Translations under genes and position numbers: made by a program
In this document: positions 9,567-21,226 of the stretch, piece after piece
Layout of the letters: each line of letters starts with the position of its first letter
How positions within the stretch are numbered: position 1 is the first letter of the stretch
The notes under the pieces: model-generated
The model's input: only the letters and a program-made list of their open reading frames with translations
Database searches by the model: none
Told to the model about the DNA's origin: nothing
NCBI RefSeq assembly: GCF_037975245.1
Contig: NC_092565.1
Location: 11,528,499 to 11,592,498, forward strand
Direction: 5' to 3'
Length of the DNA: 64,000 bases
Source of the DNA: Apostichopus japonicus
Taxonomy: Eukaryota; Echinodermata; Holothuroidea; Aspidochirotida; Stichopodidae

Positions 9567-11091
9567 CGGCGCTCAGAACGGGGGTTTTCACCCACTCGCC
9601 CCGTGAGCAGAAGATTCTTTCGTGCATATTATCTACAAACCCAGATATTGAGCTTTTTCATCCGCAGAACCCCCGGTGGAGAAGAGAGAAGAGAGAGAGA
9701 GGAGAGATGAAAGGGAGAAGAGAGAAGGCTTCTCGCGTTGCTTGGTGGATGGCACGAGTGTCATGCGACCTGACGGAGGGTAGAGCGGCAGGCCGAAGGC
9801 GACGGCAGGCCGGCCCGATTCACCCGCAGAGATCTGGATCTCGTTCGAGAATTCGAGATCTCGTGGGGGGCAGTCGGGAGGGGCAGTCGATCAGAGAGAA
9901 AGGAGAAGGGAGAGATGAGAGAGAAAGGAGAGGGGAGAAGGGAGAAGAGAGAAGGCTTCTCGCGTTGTTCGGTGGATGGCACAAGTGTCATGAGAGAAAG
10001 GAGAAGGGAGAGATGAGAGATGAGAGAGAAAGGAGAAGGGAGAAGAGAGTAGGCTTCTCGCGTTGCTTGGTGGATGGCACGAGTGTCATGCGACCTGGCA
10101 GAGTGGCGGGTCGAAGGCGACGGCAGGCCGGCCCGATGCATCTGCAAGATCTGACCCTCGTTCGAGATTTTGAGATCTCTTTAGTGTAGCGGGTATTGGC
10201 TTAAGTGTGTGATCCAATGGTCAGAACGAGTGGGCAGAGTGAATCGGATTCTATATATGAGGGGGGTTGTAGAGTCGATCCAAGACTCGAGAAGGCTTTT
10301 AATATCTGTCGTGGGTGTATAAATGTCATGGTTGGACTCTTGCTGGCCTTCTCGGTAGGGTCAGCCGTCGTTTCATCGCGACCATGTGTTGCAACTCGGC
10401 GCTCAGAGCGGGGGTTTTCACCCACTCGCCCCGTGAGCAGAAGGTTCTTTCGTGCATATTATCTACAAACCCAGATATTGAGCTTTTTCATCCGCAGAAC
10501 CCCCGGTGGAGAAGAGAGAGAAGAGAGAGAGAGAGAGAAGGGAAGAGAGGAGAGATGAAAGGGAGAAGAGAGAAGGCTTCTCGCGTTGCTTGGTGGATGG
10601 CACGAGTGTCATGCGACCTTGCGGAGGGTAGAGCGGCAGGCCGAAGGCGACGGCAGGCCGGCCCGATTCACCCGCAGAGATCTGGATCTCGTTCGAGAAT
10701 TCGAGATCTCGTGGGGGACAGTCGGGAGGGGCAGTCGATCAGAGAGAAAGGAGAAGGGAGAGATGAGAGATGAGAGAGAAAGGAGAAGTAAGAAAGGAGA
10801 AGGCTTCTCGTGTTTTTTGTTGGTTGGCACAAGTGTCATGAGAGAAAGGAGAGATGATAGAGAAGGGAGAAGAGAGAAGGCTTCTCGCGTTGCTTGGTGA
10901 TTGGCACGAGTGTCATGCGACCGGGCGGAGGGCAGAGTCGCAGGCCGAAGGCCGAAGGCGACGGCAGGCCGGCCCGATTCACCCACAGAGATCATCGGTC
11001 TCGTTCGAAGTTTCGAGATCTCGTGAGGGGTAGTCGGGAGGGGTAGTCGAGTCGATCCGATACTCGAGAAGGCCTTCAATATCTGTCGTAT

Positions 11092-11258
11092 GTGTATAAA
11101 TGTCATGGTTGGACTCGTGCAAGATATATCCGGGAGCAACCCCGACACTCCTCTGAATATACGGGTTGCTAACAGGTGAGAAGGTCGATTGTGTGGTCGA
11201 TGGCACGAGTGTCATCCGACCGGGCGAGGGCCGAGTATTTAGCCGACGGTGACGGTGA
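11092..11258 (+). promoter_or_regulatory. Orphan P-iii with truncated leader, no 18S
   Basis: It starts as a normal P-iii block. The hairpin right arm is broken (GGGTTGCTAAC) and the A core reads GTCATCCGACC. At about 11258, after GACGGTGACGGTGAC, it jumps into Q2 (ACTCGCCCCGTGAGCAGAAG). The rest of the leader and the 18S fragment are lost. Confidence 0.6.
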
Positions 11259-14038
11259 CACTCGCCCCGTGAGCAGAAGATTCTTTCGTGCATATTATCT
11301 ACAAACCCAGATATTGAGCTTTTTCATACGCAGAACCCCCGGTGGAGAAGAGAGAAGAGAGAGAAGAGAGAGAGAGGAGAGATGAAAGGGAGAAGAGAGA
11401 AGGCTTCTCGCGTTGCTTGGTGGATGGCACGAGTGTCATGCGACCTGGCGGAGGGTAGAGCGGCAGGCCGAAGGCGACGGCAGGCCGGCCCGATTCACCC
11501 GCAGAGATCTGGATCTCGTTCGAGAATTCGAGATCTCGTGGGGGGCAGTCGGGAGGGGCAGTCGATCAGAGAGAAAGGAGAAGAGAGAGATGAGAGATGA
11601 GAGAGAAAGGAGAGGGGAGAAGGGAGAAGAGAGAAGGCTTCTCCCGTTGTTCGGTGGATGGCACAAGTGTCATGAGAGAAAGGAGAAGGGAGATATGAGA
11701 GAGAAATTAGAAGGGAGAAGAGAGTAGGCTTCTCGCGTTGCTTGGTGGATGGCACGAGTGTCATGCGACCTGGCAGAATGGCGGGTCGAAGGCGACGGCA
11801 GGCCGGCCCGATGCATCTGCAAGATCTGACCCTCGTTCGAGATTTTCAGATCTCTTTAGTGTAGCGGGTATTGGCTTAAGTGTGTGATCCAATGGTCAGA
11901 ACGAGTGGGCAGAGTGAATCGGATTCTATATATGAGGGGGGTTGTAGAGTCGATCCAAGACTCGAGAAGGCTTTTAATATCTGTCGTGGGTGTATAAATG
12001 TCATGGTTGGACACTTGCGGGCCCTCTCGTAGGGTCGGCCGTCGTTTCTTCGCGACCATGTGTTGCAACTCGGCGCTCTCACGGGGTTCATCCACTCCCC
12101 CCGTGAGCAGAGGTGTCCCTCCGTGCACACGTATATATCAACGTTCAGATATGAAGCTTTCGCGGACGGGAGTCCACCCGAGACTGGAAAAGGCTCCTTG
12201 CCTGTGGTGCGTAAATATTTTTGCACGTCTAGACTCTTGCTGGCCTTCTCGGTAGGGTCAGCCGTCGTTTCATCGCGACCATGTGTTGCAACTCGGCGCT
12301 CAGAACGGGGGTTTTCACCCACTCGCCCCGTGAGCAGAAGATTATTTCGTGCATATTATCTACAAACCCAGATATTGAGCTTTTTCATCCGCAGAACCCC
12401 CGGTGGAGAAGAGAGAAGAGAGAGAAGAGAGAGAGAGGAGAGATGAAAGGGAGAAGAGAGAAGGCTTCTCGCGTTGCTTGGTGGATGGCACGAGTGTCAT
12501 GCGACCTGGCGGAGGGTAGAGCGGCAGGCCGAAGGCGACGGCAGGCCGGCCCGATTCACCCGCAGAGATCTGGATCTCGTTCGAGAATTCGAGATCTCGT
12601 GGGCGGCAGTCGGGAGGGGCAGTCGATCAGAGAGAAAGGAGAAGGGAGAGATGAGAGATGAGAGAGAAAGGAGAGGGGAGAAAGGAGAAGAGAGAAGGCT
12701 TCTCGCGTTGTTCGGTGGATGGCACAAGTGTCATGAGAGAAAGGAGAAGGGAGAGATGAGAGATGAGAGAGAAAGGAGAAGGGAGAAGAGAGTAGGCTTC
12801 TCGCGTTGCTGGTGGATGGCACGAGTGTCATGCGACCTGGCAGAGTGGCGGGTCGAAGGCGACGGCAGGCCGGCCCGATGCATCTGCAAGATCTGACCCT
12901 CGTTCGAGATTTTGAGATCTCTTTAGTGTAGCGGGTATTGGCTTAAGTGTGTGATCCAATGGTCAGAACGAGTGGGCAGAGTGAATCGGATTCTATATAT
13001 GAGGGGGGTTGTAGAGTCGATCCAAGACTCGAGAAGGCTTTTAATATCTGTCGTGGGTGTATAAATGTCATGGTTGGACACTTGCGGGCCCTCTCGTAGG
13101 GTCGGCCGTCGTTTCTTCGCGACCATGTGTTGCAACTCGGCGCTCTCACGGGGTTCATCCACTCCCCCCCGTGAGCAGAGGTGTCCCTCCGTGCACACGT
13201 ATATATCAACGTTCAGATATGAAGCTTTCGCGGACGGGAGTCCACCCGAGACTGGAAAAGGCTCCTTGCCTGTGGTGCGTAAATATTTTTGCACGTCTAG
13301 ACTCTTGCTGGCCTTCTCGGTAGGGTCAGCCGTCGTTTCATCGCGACCATGTGTTGCAACTCGGCGCTCAGAGCGGGGGTTTTCACCCACTCGCCCCGTG
13401 AGCAGAAGGTTCTTTCGTGCATATTATCTACAAACCCAGATATTGAGCTTTTTCATCCGCAGAACCCCCGGTGGAGAAGAGAGAGAAGAGAGAGAGAGAA
13501 GAGGAGAGATGGAAGGGAGAAGAGAGAAGGCTTCTCGCGTTGCTTGGTGGATGGCACGAGTGTCATGCGACCTTGCGGAGGGTAGAGCGGCAGGCCGAAA
13601 GCGACGGCAGGCCGGCCCGATTCACCCGCAGAGATCTGGATCTCGTTCGAGAATTCGAGATCTCGTGGGGGACAGTCGGGAGGGGCAGTCGATCAGAGAG
13701 AAAGGAGAAGGGAGAGATGAGAGATGAGAGAGAAAGGAGAAGTGAGAAGGGAGAAGGCTTCTCGTGTTTTTTGTTGGTTGGCACAAGTGTCATGAGAGAA
13801 AGGAGAGATGATAGAGAAGAGAGAAGGCTTCTCGCGTTGCTTGGTGATTGGCACGAGTGTCATGCGACCGGGCGGAGGGCAGAGTCGCAGGCCGAAGGCC
13901 GAAGGCGACGGCAGGCCGGCCCGATTCACCCACAGAGATCATCGGTCTCGTTCGAAGTTTCGAGATCTCGTGGGGGGTAGTCGGGAGGGGTAGTCGAGTC
14001 GATCCGATACTCGAGAAGGCCTTCAATATCTGTCGTAT

Positions 14039-14617
14039 GTGTATAAATGTCATGGTTGGACTCGTGCAAGATATATCCGGGAGCAACCCCGACACTCCTC
14101 TGAAAATACGGGTTGCTCCCAGGTGAGAAGGTCGATTGTGTGGTCGATGGCACGAGTGTCATGCGACCGGGCGAGGGCCGAGTATTTAGCCGACGGTGAC
14201 GGCAGGCCGCCCGATGGAGAAACGGTCAGATATCGAGCTTTCATCACGGGACCCGTTCGGGCTTGTTGCCGTTGCTGCGACCATGTGTTGCACTCGGCGC
14301 TCTGTACGGGCTTTTTCATCCAAGCAACGAATGCACGCTCGAGGCGTGCGATTGCTCTCCTCTATAACAGTGGACGAGCCGTCGCCCTCCCGCGTCGCTT
14401 CGAACCGGTCCCGTGTCCAAGGCGGGACCACTGCGACTCCTCTCGAAACGACCCAGTCGACTCGGGTAGAGATATACACCTCGAGAATCCCTTCGGGCGG
14501 TTCTTCGATCACTGTACCGTAATAGCACGGCATCGAAGGTTGAGGATTGAGAGAGAAAGGGGAGTGCGAGAGCGACTCCAGGATGGCGAACGGGCCTAGC
14601 CCGGTTCCGTCGACCGT
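14039..14617 (+). promoter_or_regulatory. P-iii core and leader E, copy 4 (579 bp)
   Basis: Majority version with one 13-bp unit and a perfect hairpin (14079-14120). Useful as the reference leader. Confidence 0.6.
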
Positions 14618-14793
14618 TACCTGGTTGATCCTGCCAGTAGTCATATGCTTGTCTCGAAGATTAAGCAATGCACGGCTAAGTACAATCCTGAACATACAAG
14701 AGAAACTGCAGATGGCTCAATAGATCAGTTATGGTTTATTGGAGAAAGTCTTATACCATGGATAACTGTGGTAATTCTAGAGCTTATACTAAT
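14618..14793 (+). rRNA. 18S rRNA 5'-end fragment, copy 4 (truncated)
   Basis: It carries GGCTCAATAG in place of GGCTCATTAG, a variant shared with copies 6, 7 and 15. Confidence 0.9.
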
Positions 14794-16680
14794 GAGAGAG
14801 AAAGGAAAAGGGAGAAGAGAGAAGGCTTCTCGCGTTGCTTGGTGGATGGCACGAGTGTCATGCGACCGGGCGGAGGGCAGGGTCGTTGGCCGAAGGCGAC
14901 GGCAGGCCGGCCCGATCCACCCGCAGAGATGAGAGAGAAAGTAGAATGGAGAGATGAAGAATGAGAGAGGAAGGAGAAGAGAGAAGGCTTCTCGCGTTGC
15001 TTGGTGGCTGGCACGAGTGTCATGCGACCGGGCGGAGGGCAGAGCGGCAGGCCGAAGGCGACGGCAGGCCGGCCCGATTCACCCGCAGAGATCTGGATCT
15101 CGTTCGAGAATTCGAGATCTCGTGGGGGCAGTCGGGATGGGGCATTCGAGTCGATCCGAGACTCGTGAAGGCTTTCAATATCTGTCGTGTGTGTATAAAT
15201 GTCATGGTTGGACACTTGCGGGCCCTCTCGTAGGGTCGGCCGTCGTTTCTTCGCGACCATGTGTTGCAACTCGGCGCTCTCACGGGGTTCATCCACTCCC
15301 CCCCCGTGAGCAGAGGTGTCCCTCCGTGCACACGTATATATCAACGTTCAGATATGAAGCTTTCGCGGACGGGAGTCCACCCGAGACTCGAAAAGGCTCC
15401 TTGCCTGTGGTGCGTAAATATTTTTGCACGTCTAGACTCTTGCTGGCCTTCTCGGTAGGGTCAGCCGTCGTTTCATCGCGACCATGTGTTGCAACTCGGC
15501 GCTCAGAACGGGGGTTTTCACCCACTCGCCCCGTGAGCAGAAGATTCTTTCGTGCATATTATCTACAAACCCAGATATTGAGCTTTTTCATCCGCAGAAC
15601 CCCCGGTGGAGAAGAGAGAAGAGAGAGAAGAGAGAGAGAGGAGAGATGAAAGGGAGAAGAGAGAAGGCTTCTCGCGTTGCTTGGTGGATGGCACGAGTGT
15701 CATGCGACCTGGCGGAGGGTAGAGCGGCAGGCCGAAGGCGACGGCAGGCCGGCCCGATTCACCCGCAGAGATCTGGATCTCGTTCGAGAATTCGAGATCT
15801 CGTGGGGGGCAGTCGGGAGGGGCAGTCGACCAGAGAGAAAGGAGAAGGGAGAGATGAGAGATGAGAGAGAAAGGAGAAGGGAGAAGAGAGTAGGCTTCTC
15901 GCGTTGCTTGGTGGATGGCACGAGTGTCATGCGACCTGGCAGAGTGGCGGGTCGAAGGCGACGGCAGGCCGGCCCGATGCATCTGCAAGATCTGACCCTC
16001 GTTCGAGATTTTGAGATCTCTTTAGTGTAGTGGGTATTGGCTTAAGTGTGTGATCCAATGGTCAGAACGAGTGGGCAGAGTGAATCGGATTCTATATATG
16101 AGGGGGGTTGTAGAGTCGATCCAAGACTCGAGAAGGCTTTTAATATCTGTCGTGGGTGTATAAATGTCATGGTTGGACACTTGCGGGCCCTCTCGTAGGG
16201 TCGGCCGTCGTTTCTTCGCGACCATGTGTTGCAACTCGGCGCTCTCACGGGGTTCATCCACTCCCCCCCGTGAGCAGAGGTGTCCCTCCGTCCACACGTA
16301 TATATCAACGTTCAGATATGAAGCTTTCGCGGACGGGAGTCCACCCGAGACTCGAAAAGGCTCCTTGCCTGTGGTGCGTAAATATTTGTGCACGTCTAGA
16401 CTCTTGCTGGCCTTCTCGGTAGGGTCAGCCGTCGTTTCATCGCGACCATGTGTTGCAACTCGGCGCTCGGAGCGGGGGTTTTCACCCACTCGCCCCGTGA
16501 GCAGAAGGTTCTTTCGTGCATATTATCTACAAACCCAGATATTGAGCTTTTTCATCTGCAGAACCCCCGGTGGAGAAGAGAGAGAAGAGAGAGAGAGAAG
16601 AGAAGAGAGGAGAGATGGAAGGGAGAAGAGAGAAGGCTTCTCGCGTTGCTTGGTGGATGGCACGAGTGTCATGCGACCTT

Positions 16681-17272
16681 GCGGAGGGTAGAGCGGCAGG
16701 CCGAAAGCGACGGCAGGCCGGCCCGATTCACCCGCAGAGATCTGGATCTCGTTCGAGAATTCGAGATCTCGTGGGGGACAGTCGGGAGGGGCAGTCGATC
16801 AGAGAGAAAGGAGAAGGGAGAGATGAGAGATGAGAGAGAAAGGAGAAGTGAGAAGGGAGAAGGCTTCTCGTGTTTTTGTTGGTTGGCACAAGTGTCATGA
16901 GAGAAAGGAGAGATGATAGAGCAGAGAGAAGGCTTCTCGCGTTGCTTGGTGATTGGCACGAGTGTCATGCGACCGGGCGGAGGGTAGAGCGGCAGGCCGA
17001 AAGCGACGGCAGGCCGGCCCGATTCACCCGCAGAGATCTGGATCTCGTTCGAGAATTCGAGATCTCGTGGGGGACAGTCGGGAGGGGCAGTCGATCAGAG
17101 AGAAAGGAGAAGGGAGAGATGAGAGATGAGAGAGAAAGGAGAAGTGAGAAGGGAGAAGGCTTCTCGTGTTTTTGTTGGTTGGCACAAGTGTCATGAGAGA
17201 AAGGAGAGATGATAGAGCAGAGAGAAGGCTTCTCGCGTTGCTTGGTGATTGGCACGAGTGTCATGCGACCGG
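16681..17272 (+). repeat. 296-bp tandem duplication (A plus K segment)
   Basis: Copies 16681-16976 and 16977-17272 both start GCGGAGGGTAGAGCGGCAGG and include the AAGCGACGG variant and a 5-T K repeat. Both carry the private GATAGAGCAGAG. Confidence 0.85.
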
Positions 17273-17439
17273 GCGGAGGGCAGAGTCGCAGGCCGAAGGC
17301 CGAAGGCGACGGCAGGCCGGCCCGATTCACCCACAGACATCATCGGTCTCGTTCGAAGTTTCGAGATCTCGTGGGGGGTAGTCGGGAGGGGTAGTCGAGT
17401 CGATCCGATACTCGAGAAGGCCTTCAATATCTGTCGTAT

Positions 17440-18031
17440 GTGTATAAATGTCATGGTTGGACTCGTGCAAGATATATCCGGGAGCAACCCCGACACTCCT
17501 CTGAAAATACGGGTTGCTCCCAGGTGAGAAGGTCGATTGTGTGGTCGATGGCACGAGTGTCATGCGACCGGGCGAGGGCCGAGTATTTAGCCGACGGTGA
17601 CGGCACGCCGCCCGATGGAGAAACGGTCAGATATCGAGCTTTCATCACGGGACCCGTTCGGGCTTGTTGCCGTTGCTGCGACCATGTGTTGCACTCGGCG
17701 CTCTGTACGGGCTTTTTCATCCAAGCAACGAATGCACGCTCGAGGCGTGCGATTGCTCTCCTCTATAACAGTGGACGAGCCGTCGCCCTCCCGCGTCGCC
17801 CTCCCGCGTCGCTTCGAACCGGTCCCGTGTCCAAGGCGGGACCACTGCGACTCCTCTCGAAACGACCCAGTCGACTCGGGTAGAGATATACACCTCGAGA
17901 ATCCCTTCGGGCGGTTCTTCGATCACTGTACCGTAATAGCACGGCATCGAAGGTTGAGGATTGAGAGAGAAAGGGGAGTGCGAGAGCGACTCCAGGATGG
18001 CGAACGGGCCTAGCCCGGTTCCGTCGACCGT
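17440..18031 (+). promoter_or_regulatory. P-iii core and leader E, copy 5 (592 bp)
   Basis: Two 13-bp units. GGCACGCCGCCCG replaces GGCAGGCCGCCCG, as in copies 7 and 16. Confidence 0.6.
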
Positions 18032-18207
18032 TACCTGGTTGATCCTGCCAGTAGTCATATGCTTGTCTCGAAGATTAAGCAATGCACGGCTAAGTACAAT
18101 CCTGAACATACAAGAGAAACTGCAGATGGCTCATTAGATCAGTTATGGTTTATTGGAGAAAGTCTTATACCATGGATAACTGTGGTAATTCTAGAGCTTA
18201 TACTAAT
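18032..18207 (+). rRNA. 18S rRNA 5'-end fragment, copy 5 (truncated)
   Basis: Majority sequence. The base after the breakpoint differs (ACTAATAAGAG instead of ACTAATGAGAG), as in copies 9 and 16. Confidence 0.9.
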
Positions 18208-19552
18208 AAGAGAGAAAGGAAAAGGGAGAAGAGAGAAGGCTTCTCGCGTTGCTTGGTGGATGGCACGAGTGTCATGCGACCGGGCGGAGGGCAGAGTCGT
18301 AGGCCGAAGGCGACGGCAGGCCGGCCCGATCCACCCGCAGAGATGAGAGAGAAAGTAGAATGGAGAGATGAAGAATGAGAGAGGAAGGAGAAGAGAGAAG
18401 GCTTCTCGCGTTGCTTGGTGGCTGGCACGAGTGTCATGCGACCGGGCGGAGGGCAGAGCGGCAGGCCGAAGGCGACGGCAGGCCGGCCCGATTCACCCGC
18501 AGAGATCTGGATCTCGTTCGAGAATTCGAGATCTCGTGGGGGCAGTCGGGAGGGGCATTCGAGTCGATCCGAGACTCGTGAAGGCTTTCAATATCTGTCG
18601 TGTGTGTATAAATGTCATGGTTGGACACTTGCGGGCCCTCTCGTAGGGTCGGCCGTCGTTTCTTCGCGACCATGTGTTGCAACTCGGCGCTCTCACGGGG
18701 TTCATCCACTCACCCCCGTGAGCAGAGGTGTCCCTCCGTGCACACGTATATATCAACGTTCAGATATGAAGCTTTCGCGGACGGGAGTCCACCCGAGACT
18801 CGAAAAGGCTCCTTGCCTGTGGTGCGTAAATATTTTTGCACGTCTAGACTCTTGCTGGCCTTCTCGGTAGGGTCAGCCGTCGTTTCATCGCGACCATGTG
18901 TTGCAACTCGGCGCTCAGAACGGGGGTTTTCACCCACTCGCCTGGTGAGCAGAAGATTCTTTCGTGCATATTATCTACAAACCCAGATATTGAGCTTTTT
19001 CATCCGCAGAACCCCCGGTGGAGAAGAGAGAAGAGAGAGAAGAGAGAGAGAGGAGAGATGAAAGGGAGAAGAGAGAAGGCTTCTCGCGTTGCTTGGTGGA
19101 TGGCACGAGTGTCATGCGACCTGGCGGAGGGTAGAGCGGCAGGCCGAAGGCGACGGCAGGCCGGCCCGATTCACCCGCAGAGATCTGGATCTCGTTCGAG
19201 AATTCGAGATCTCGTGGGGGGAGTCGGGAGGGGCACTGGAGAAGGGAGAGATGAGAGATGAGAGAGAAAGGATAGGGGAGAAGGGAGAAGAGAGAAGGCT
19301 TCTCGCGTTGTTCGGTGGATGGCACAATTGTCATGAGAGAAAGGAGAAGGGAGAGATGAGAGATGAGAGAGAAAGGAGAAGGGAGAAGAGAGTAGGCTTC
19401 TCGCGTTGCTTGGTGGATGGCACGAGTGTCATGCGACCTGGCAGAGTGGCGGGTCGAAGGCGACGGCAGGCCGGCCCGATGCACCCGCAGAGATCTGGAT
19501 CTCGTTCGAGAAGCGAGATCTCGTGGGGGGCAGTTGGGAGGGGCAGTGGATC

Positions 19553-19630
19553 AGAGAGAAAGGAGAAGGGAGAGAAGAGAGAAGAGAGAGAAGAGAGAGA
19601 GAGGAGAGATGAAAGGGAGAAGAGAGAAGG
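19553..19630 (+). repeat. Polypurine array (longest noticed)
   Basis: An uninterrupted purine run of 57 bases at 19553-19609, then one T and 20 more purines. It is made of GAGA, GAAGAG and GGAGAAGG elements. Similar runs of about 30-52 bases follow every Q2, for example 607-636, 7559-7610 and 10508-10555. Purines are always on the + strand. Confidence 0.85.
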
Positions 19631-20329
19631 CTTCTCGCGTTGCTTGGTGGATGGCACGAGTGTCATGCGACCTGGCGGAGGGTAGAGCGGCAGGCCGAAG
19701 GCGACGGCAGGCCGGCCCGATTCACCCGCAGAGATCTGGATCTCGTTCGAGAAGCGAGATCTCGTGGGGGGCAGTTGGGAGGGGCAGTGGATCAGAGAGA
19801 AAGGAGAAGGGAGAGATGAGAGATGAGAGAGAAAGGAGAGGGGAGAAGGGAGAAGAGAGAAGGCTTCTCGCGTTGTTCGGTGGATGGCACAATTGTCATG
19901 AGAGAAAGGAGAAGGGAGAGATGAGAGATGAGAGAGAAAGGAGAAGGGAGAAGAGAGTAGGCTTCTCGCGTTGCTTGGTGGATGGCACGAGTGTCATGCG
20001 ACCTGGCAGAGTGGCGGGTCGAAGGCGACGGCAGGCCGGCCCGATGCATCTGCAAGATCTGACCCTCGTTCGAGATTTTGAGATCTCTTTAGTGTAGCGG
20101 GTATTGGCTTAAGTGTGTGATCCAATGGTCAGAACGAGTGGGCAGAGTGAATCGGATTCTATATATGAGGGGGGTTGTAGAGTCGATCCAAGACTCGAGA
20201 AGGCTTTCAATATCTGTCGTGGGTGTATAAATGTCATGGTTGGACACTTGCGGGCCCTCTCGTAGGGTCGGCCGTCGTTTCTTCGCGACCATGTGTTGCA
20301 ACTCGGCGCTCTCACGGGGTTCATCCACT

Positions 20330-20343
20330 CCCCCCCCCCCCCC
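20330..20343 (+). repeat. Poly-C tract, 14 C
   Basis: Expanded Q1 homopolymer of unit 5, same site as the one at 2988. Confidence 0.9.
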
Positions 20344-21226
20344 GTGAGCAGAGGTGTCCCTCCGTGCACACGTATATATCAACGTTCAGATATGAAGCTT
20401 TCGCGGACGGGAGTCCACCCGAGACTCGAAAAGGCTCCTTGCCTGTGGTGCGTAAATATTTTTGCACGTCTAGACTCTTGCTGGCCTTCTCGGTAGGGTC
20501 AGCCGTCGTTTCATCGCGACCATGTGTTGCAACTCGGCGCTCAGAGCGGGGGTTTTCACCCACTCGCCCCGTGAGCAGAAGGTTCTTTCGTGCATATTAT
20601 CTACAAACCCAGATATTGAGCTTTTTCATCCGCAGAACCCCCGGTGGAGAAGAGAGAGAAGAGAGAGAGAGAAGAGAAGAGAGGAGAGATAAAAAGGGAG
20701 AAGAGAGAAGGCTTCTCGCGTTGCTTGGTGGATGGCACGAGTGTCATGCGACCTTGCGGAGGGTAGAGCGGCAGGCCGAAGGCGACGGCAGGCCGGCCCG
20801 ATTCACCCGCAGAGATCTGGATCTCGTTCGAGAATTCGAGATCTCGTGGGGGACAGTCGGGAGAGGCAGTCGATCAGAGAGAAAGGAGAAGGGAGAGATG
20901 AGAGATGAGAGAGGAAGGAGAAGTGAGAAGGGAGAAGGCTTCTCGTGTTTTTTGTTGGTTGGCACAAGTGTCATGAGAGAAAGGAGAGATGATAGAGGAG
21001 GGAGAAGAGAGAAGGCTTCTCGCGTTGCTTGGTGATTGGCACGAGTGTCATGCGACCGGGCGGAGGGCAGAGTCGCAGGCCGAAGGCCGAAGGCGACGGC
21101 AGGCCGGCCTGATTCACCCACAGAGATCATCGGTCTCGTTCGAAGTTTCGAGATCCCGTGGGGGGTAGTCGGGAGGGGTAGTCGAGTCGATCCGATACTC
21201 GAGAAGGCCTTCAATATCTGTCGTAT

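Larger units (their letters stand above)
8739..14617 (+). repeat. Higher-order unit 3 (5879 bp; longest, contains an orphan P-iii)
   Basis: Order: P-i 9304, P-ii 10315, P-iii 11092, P-ii 11990, P-ii 13057, P-iii 14039. The P-iii at 11092 lacks a complete leader and an 18S fragment, so this is probably two units fused by loss of an S. Q1 near 9545-9566 contains an unrelated 22-bp filler. P-ii at 10315 passes directly into Q2. The 7.2-10.8 kb interval corresponds to about 55.2-58.6 kb, 10.3-12.3 kb to about 62-64 kb, and 12.2-14.2 kb to about 41.5-43.4 kb. Confidence 0.85.
14618..18031 (+). repeat. Higher-order unit 4 (3414 bp; reference layout plus a 296-bp tandem copy)
   Basis: Canonical order S, A, A, P-i (15191), Q1, Q2, A, P-ii (16156), Q1, Q2, A/K, P-iii (17440), E. 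An A+K segment is tandemly duplicated at 16681-16976 and 16977-17272. The related units 6 and 15 have this segment once. The K repeat has a 5-T run where most units have 6. Confidence 0.9.

Noticed and set aside
11092-11258. A twentieth 18S start after the P-iii at 11092
   Set aside because: No CTGGTTGATCC sequence follows. The leader is cut off and Q2 begins instead.
17800-17825. GCTTCGAACC resembling a tRNA B box
   Set aside because: No cloverleaf, A box or acceptor stem could be drawn around it. It is a TTCGAA palindrome in the GC-rich leader.
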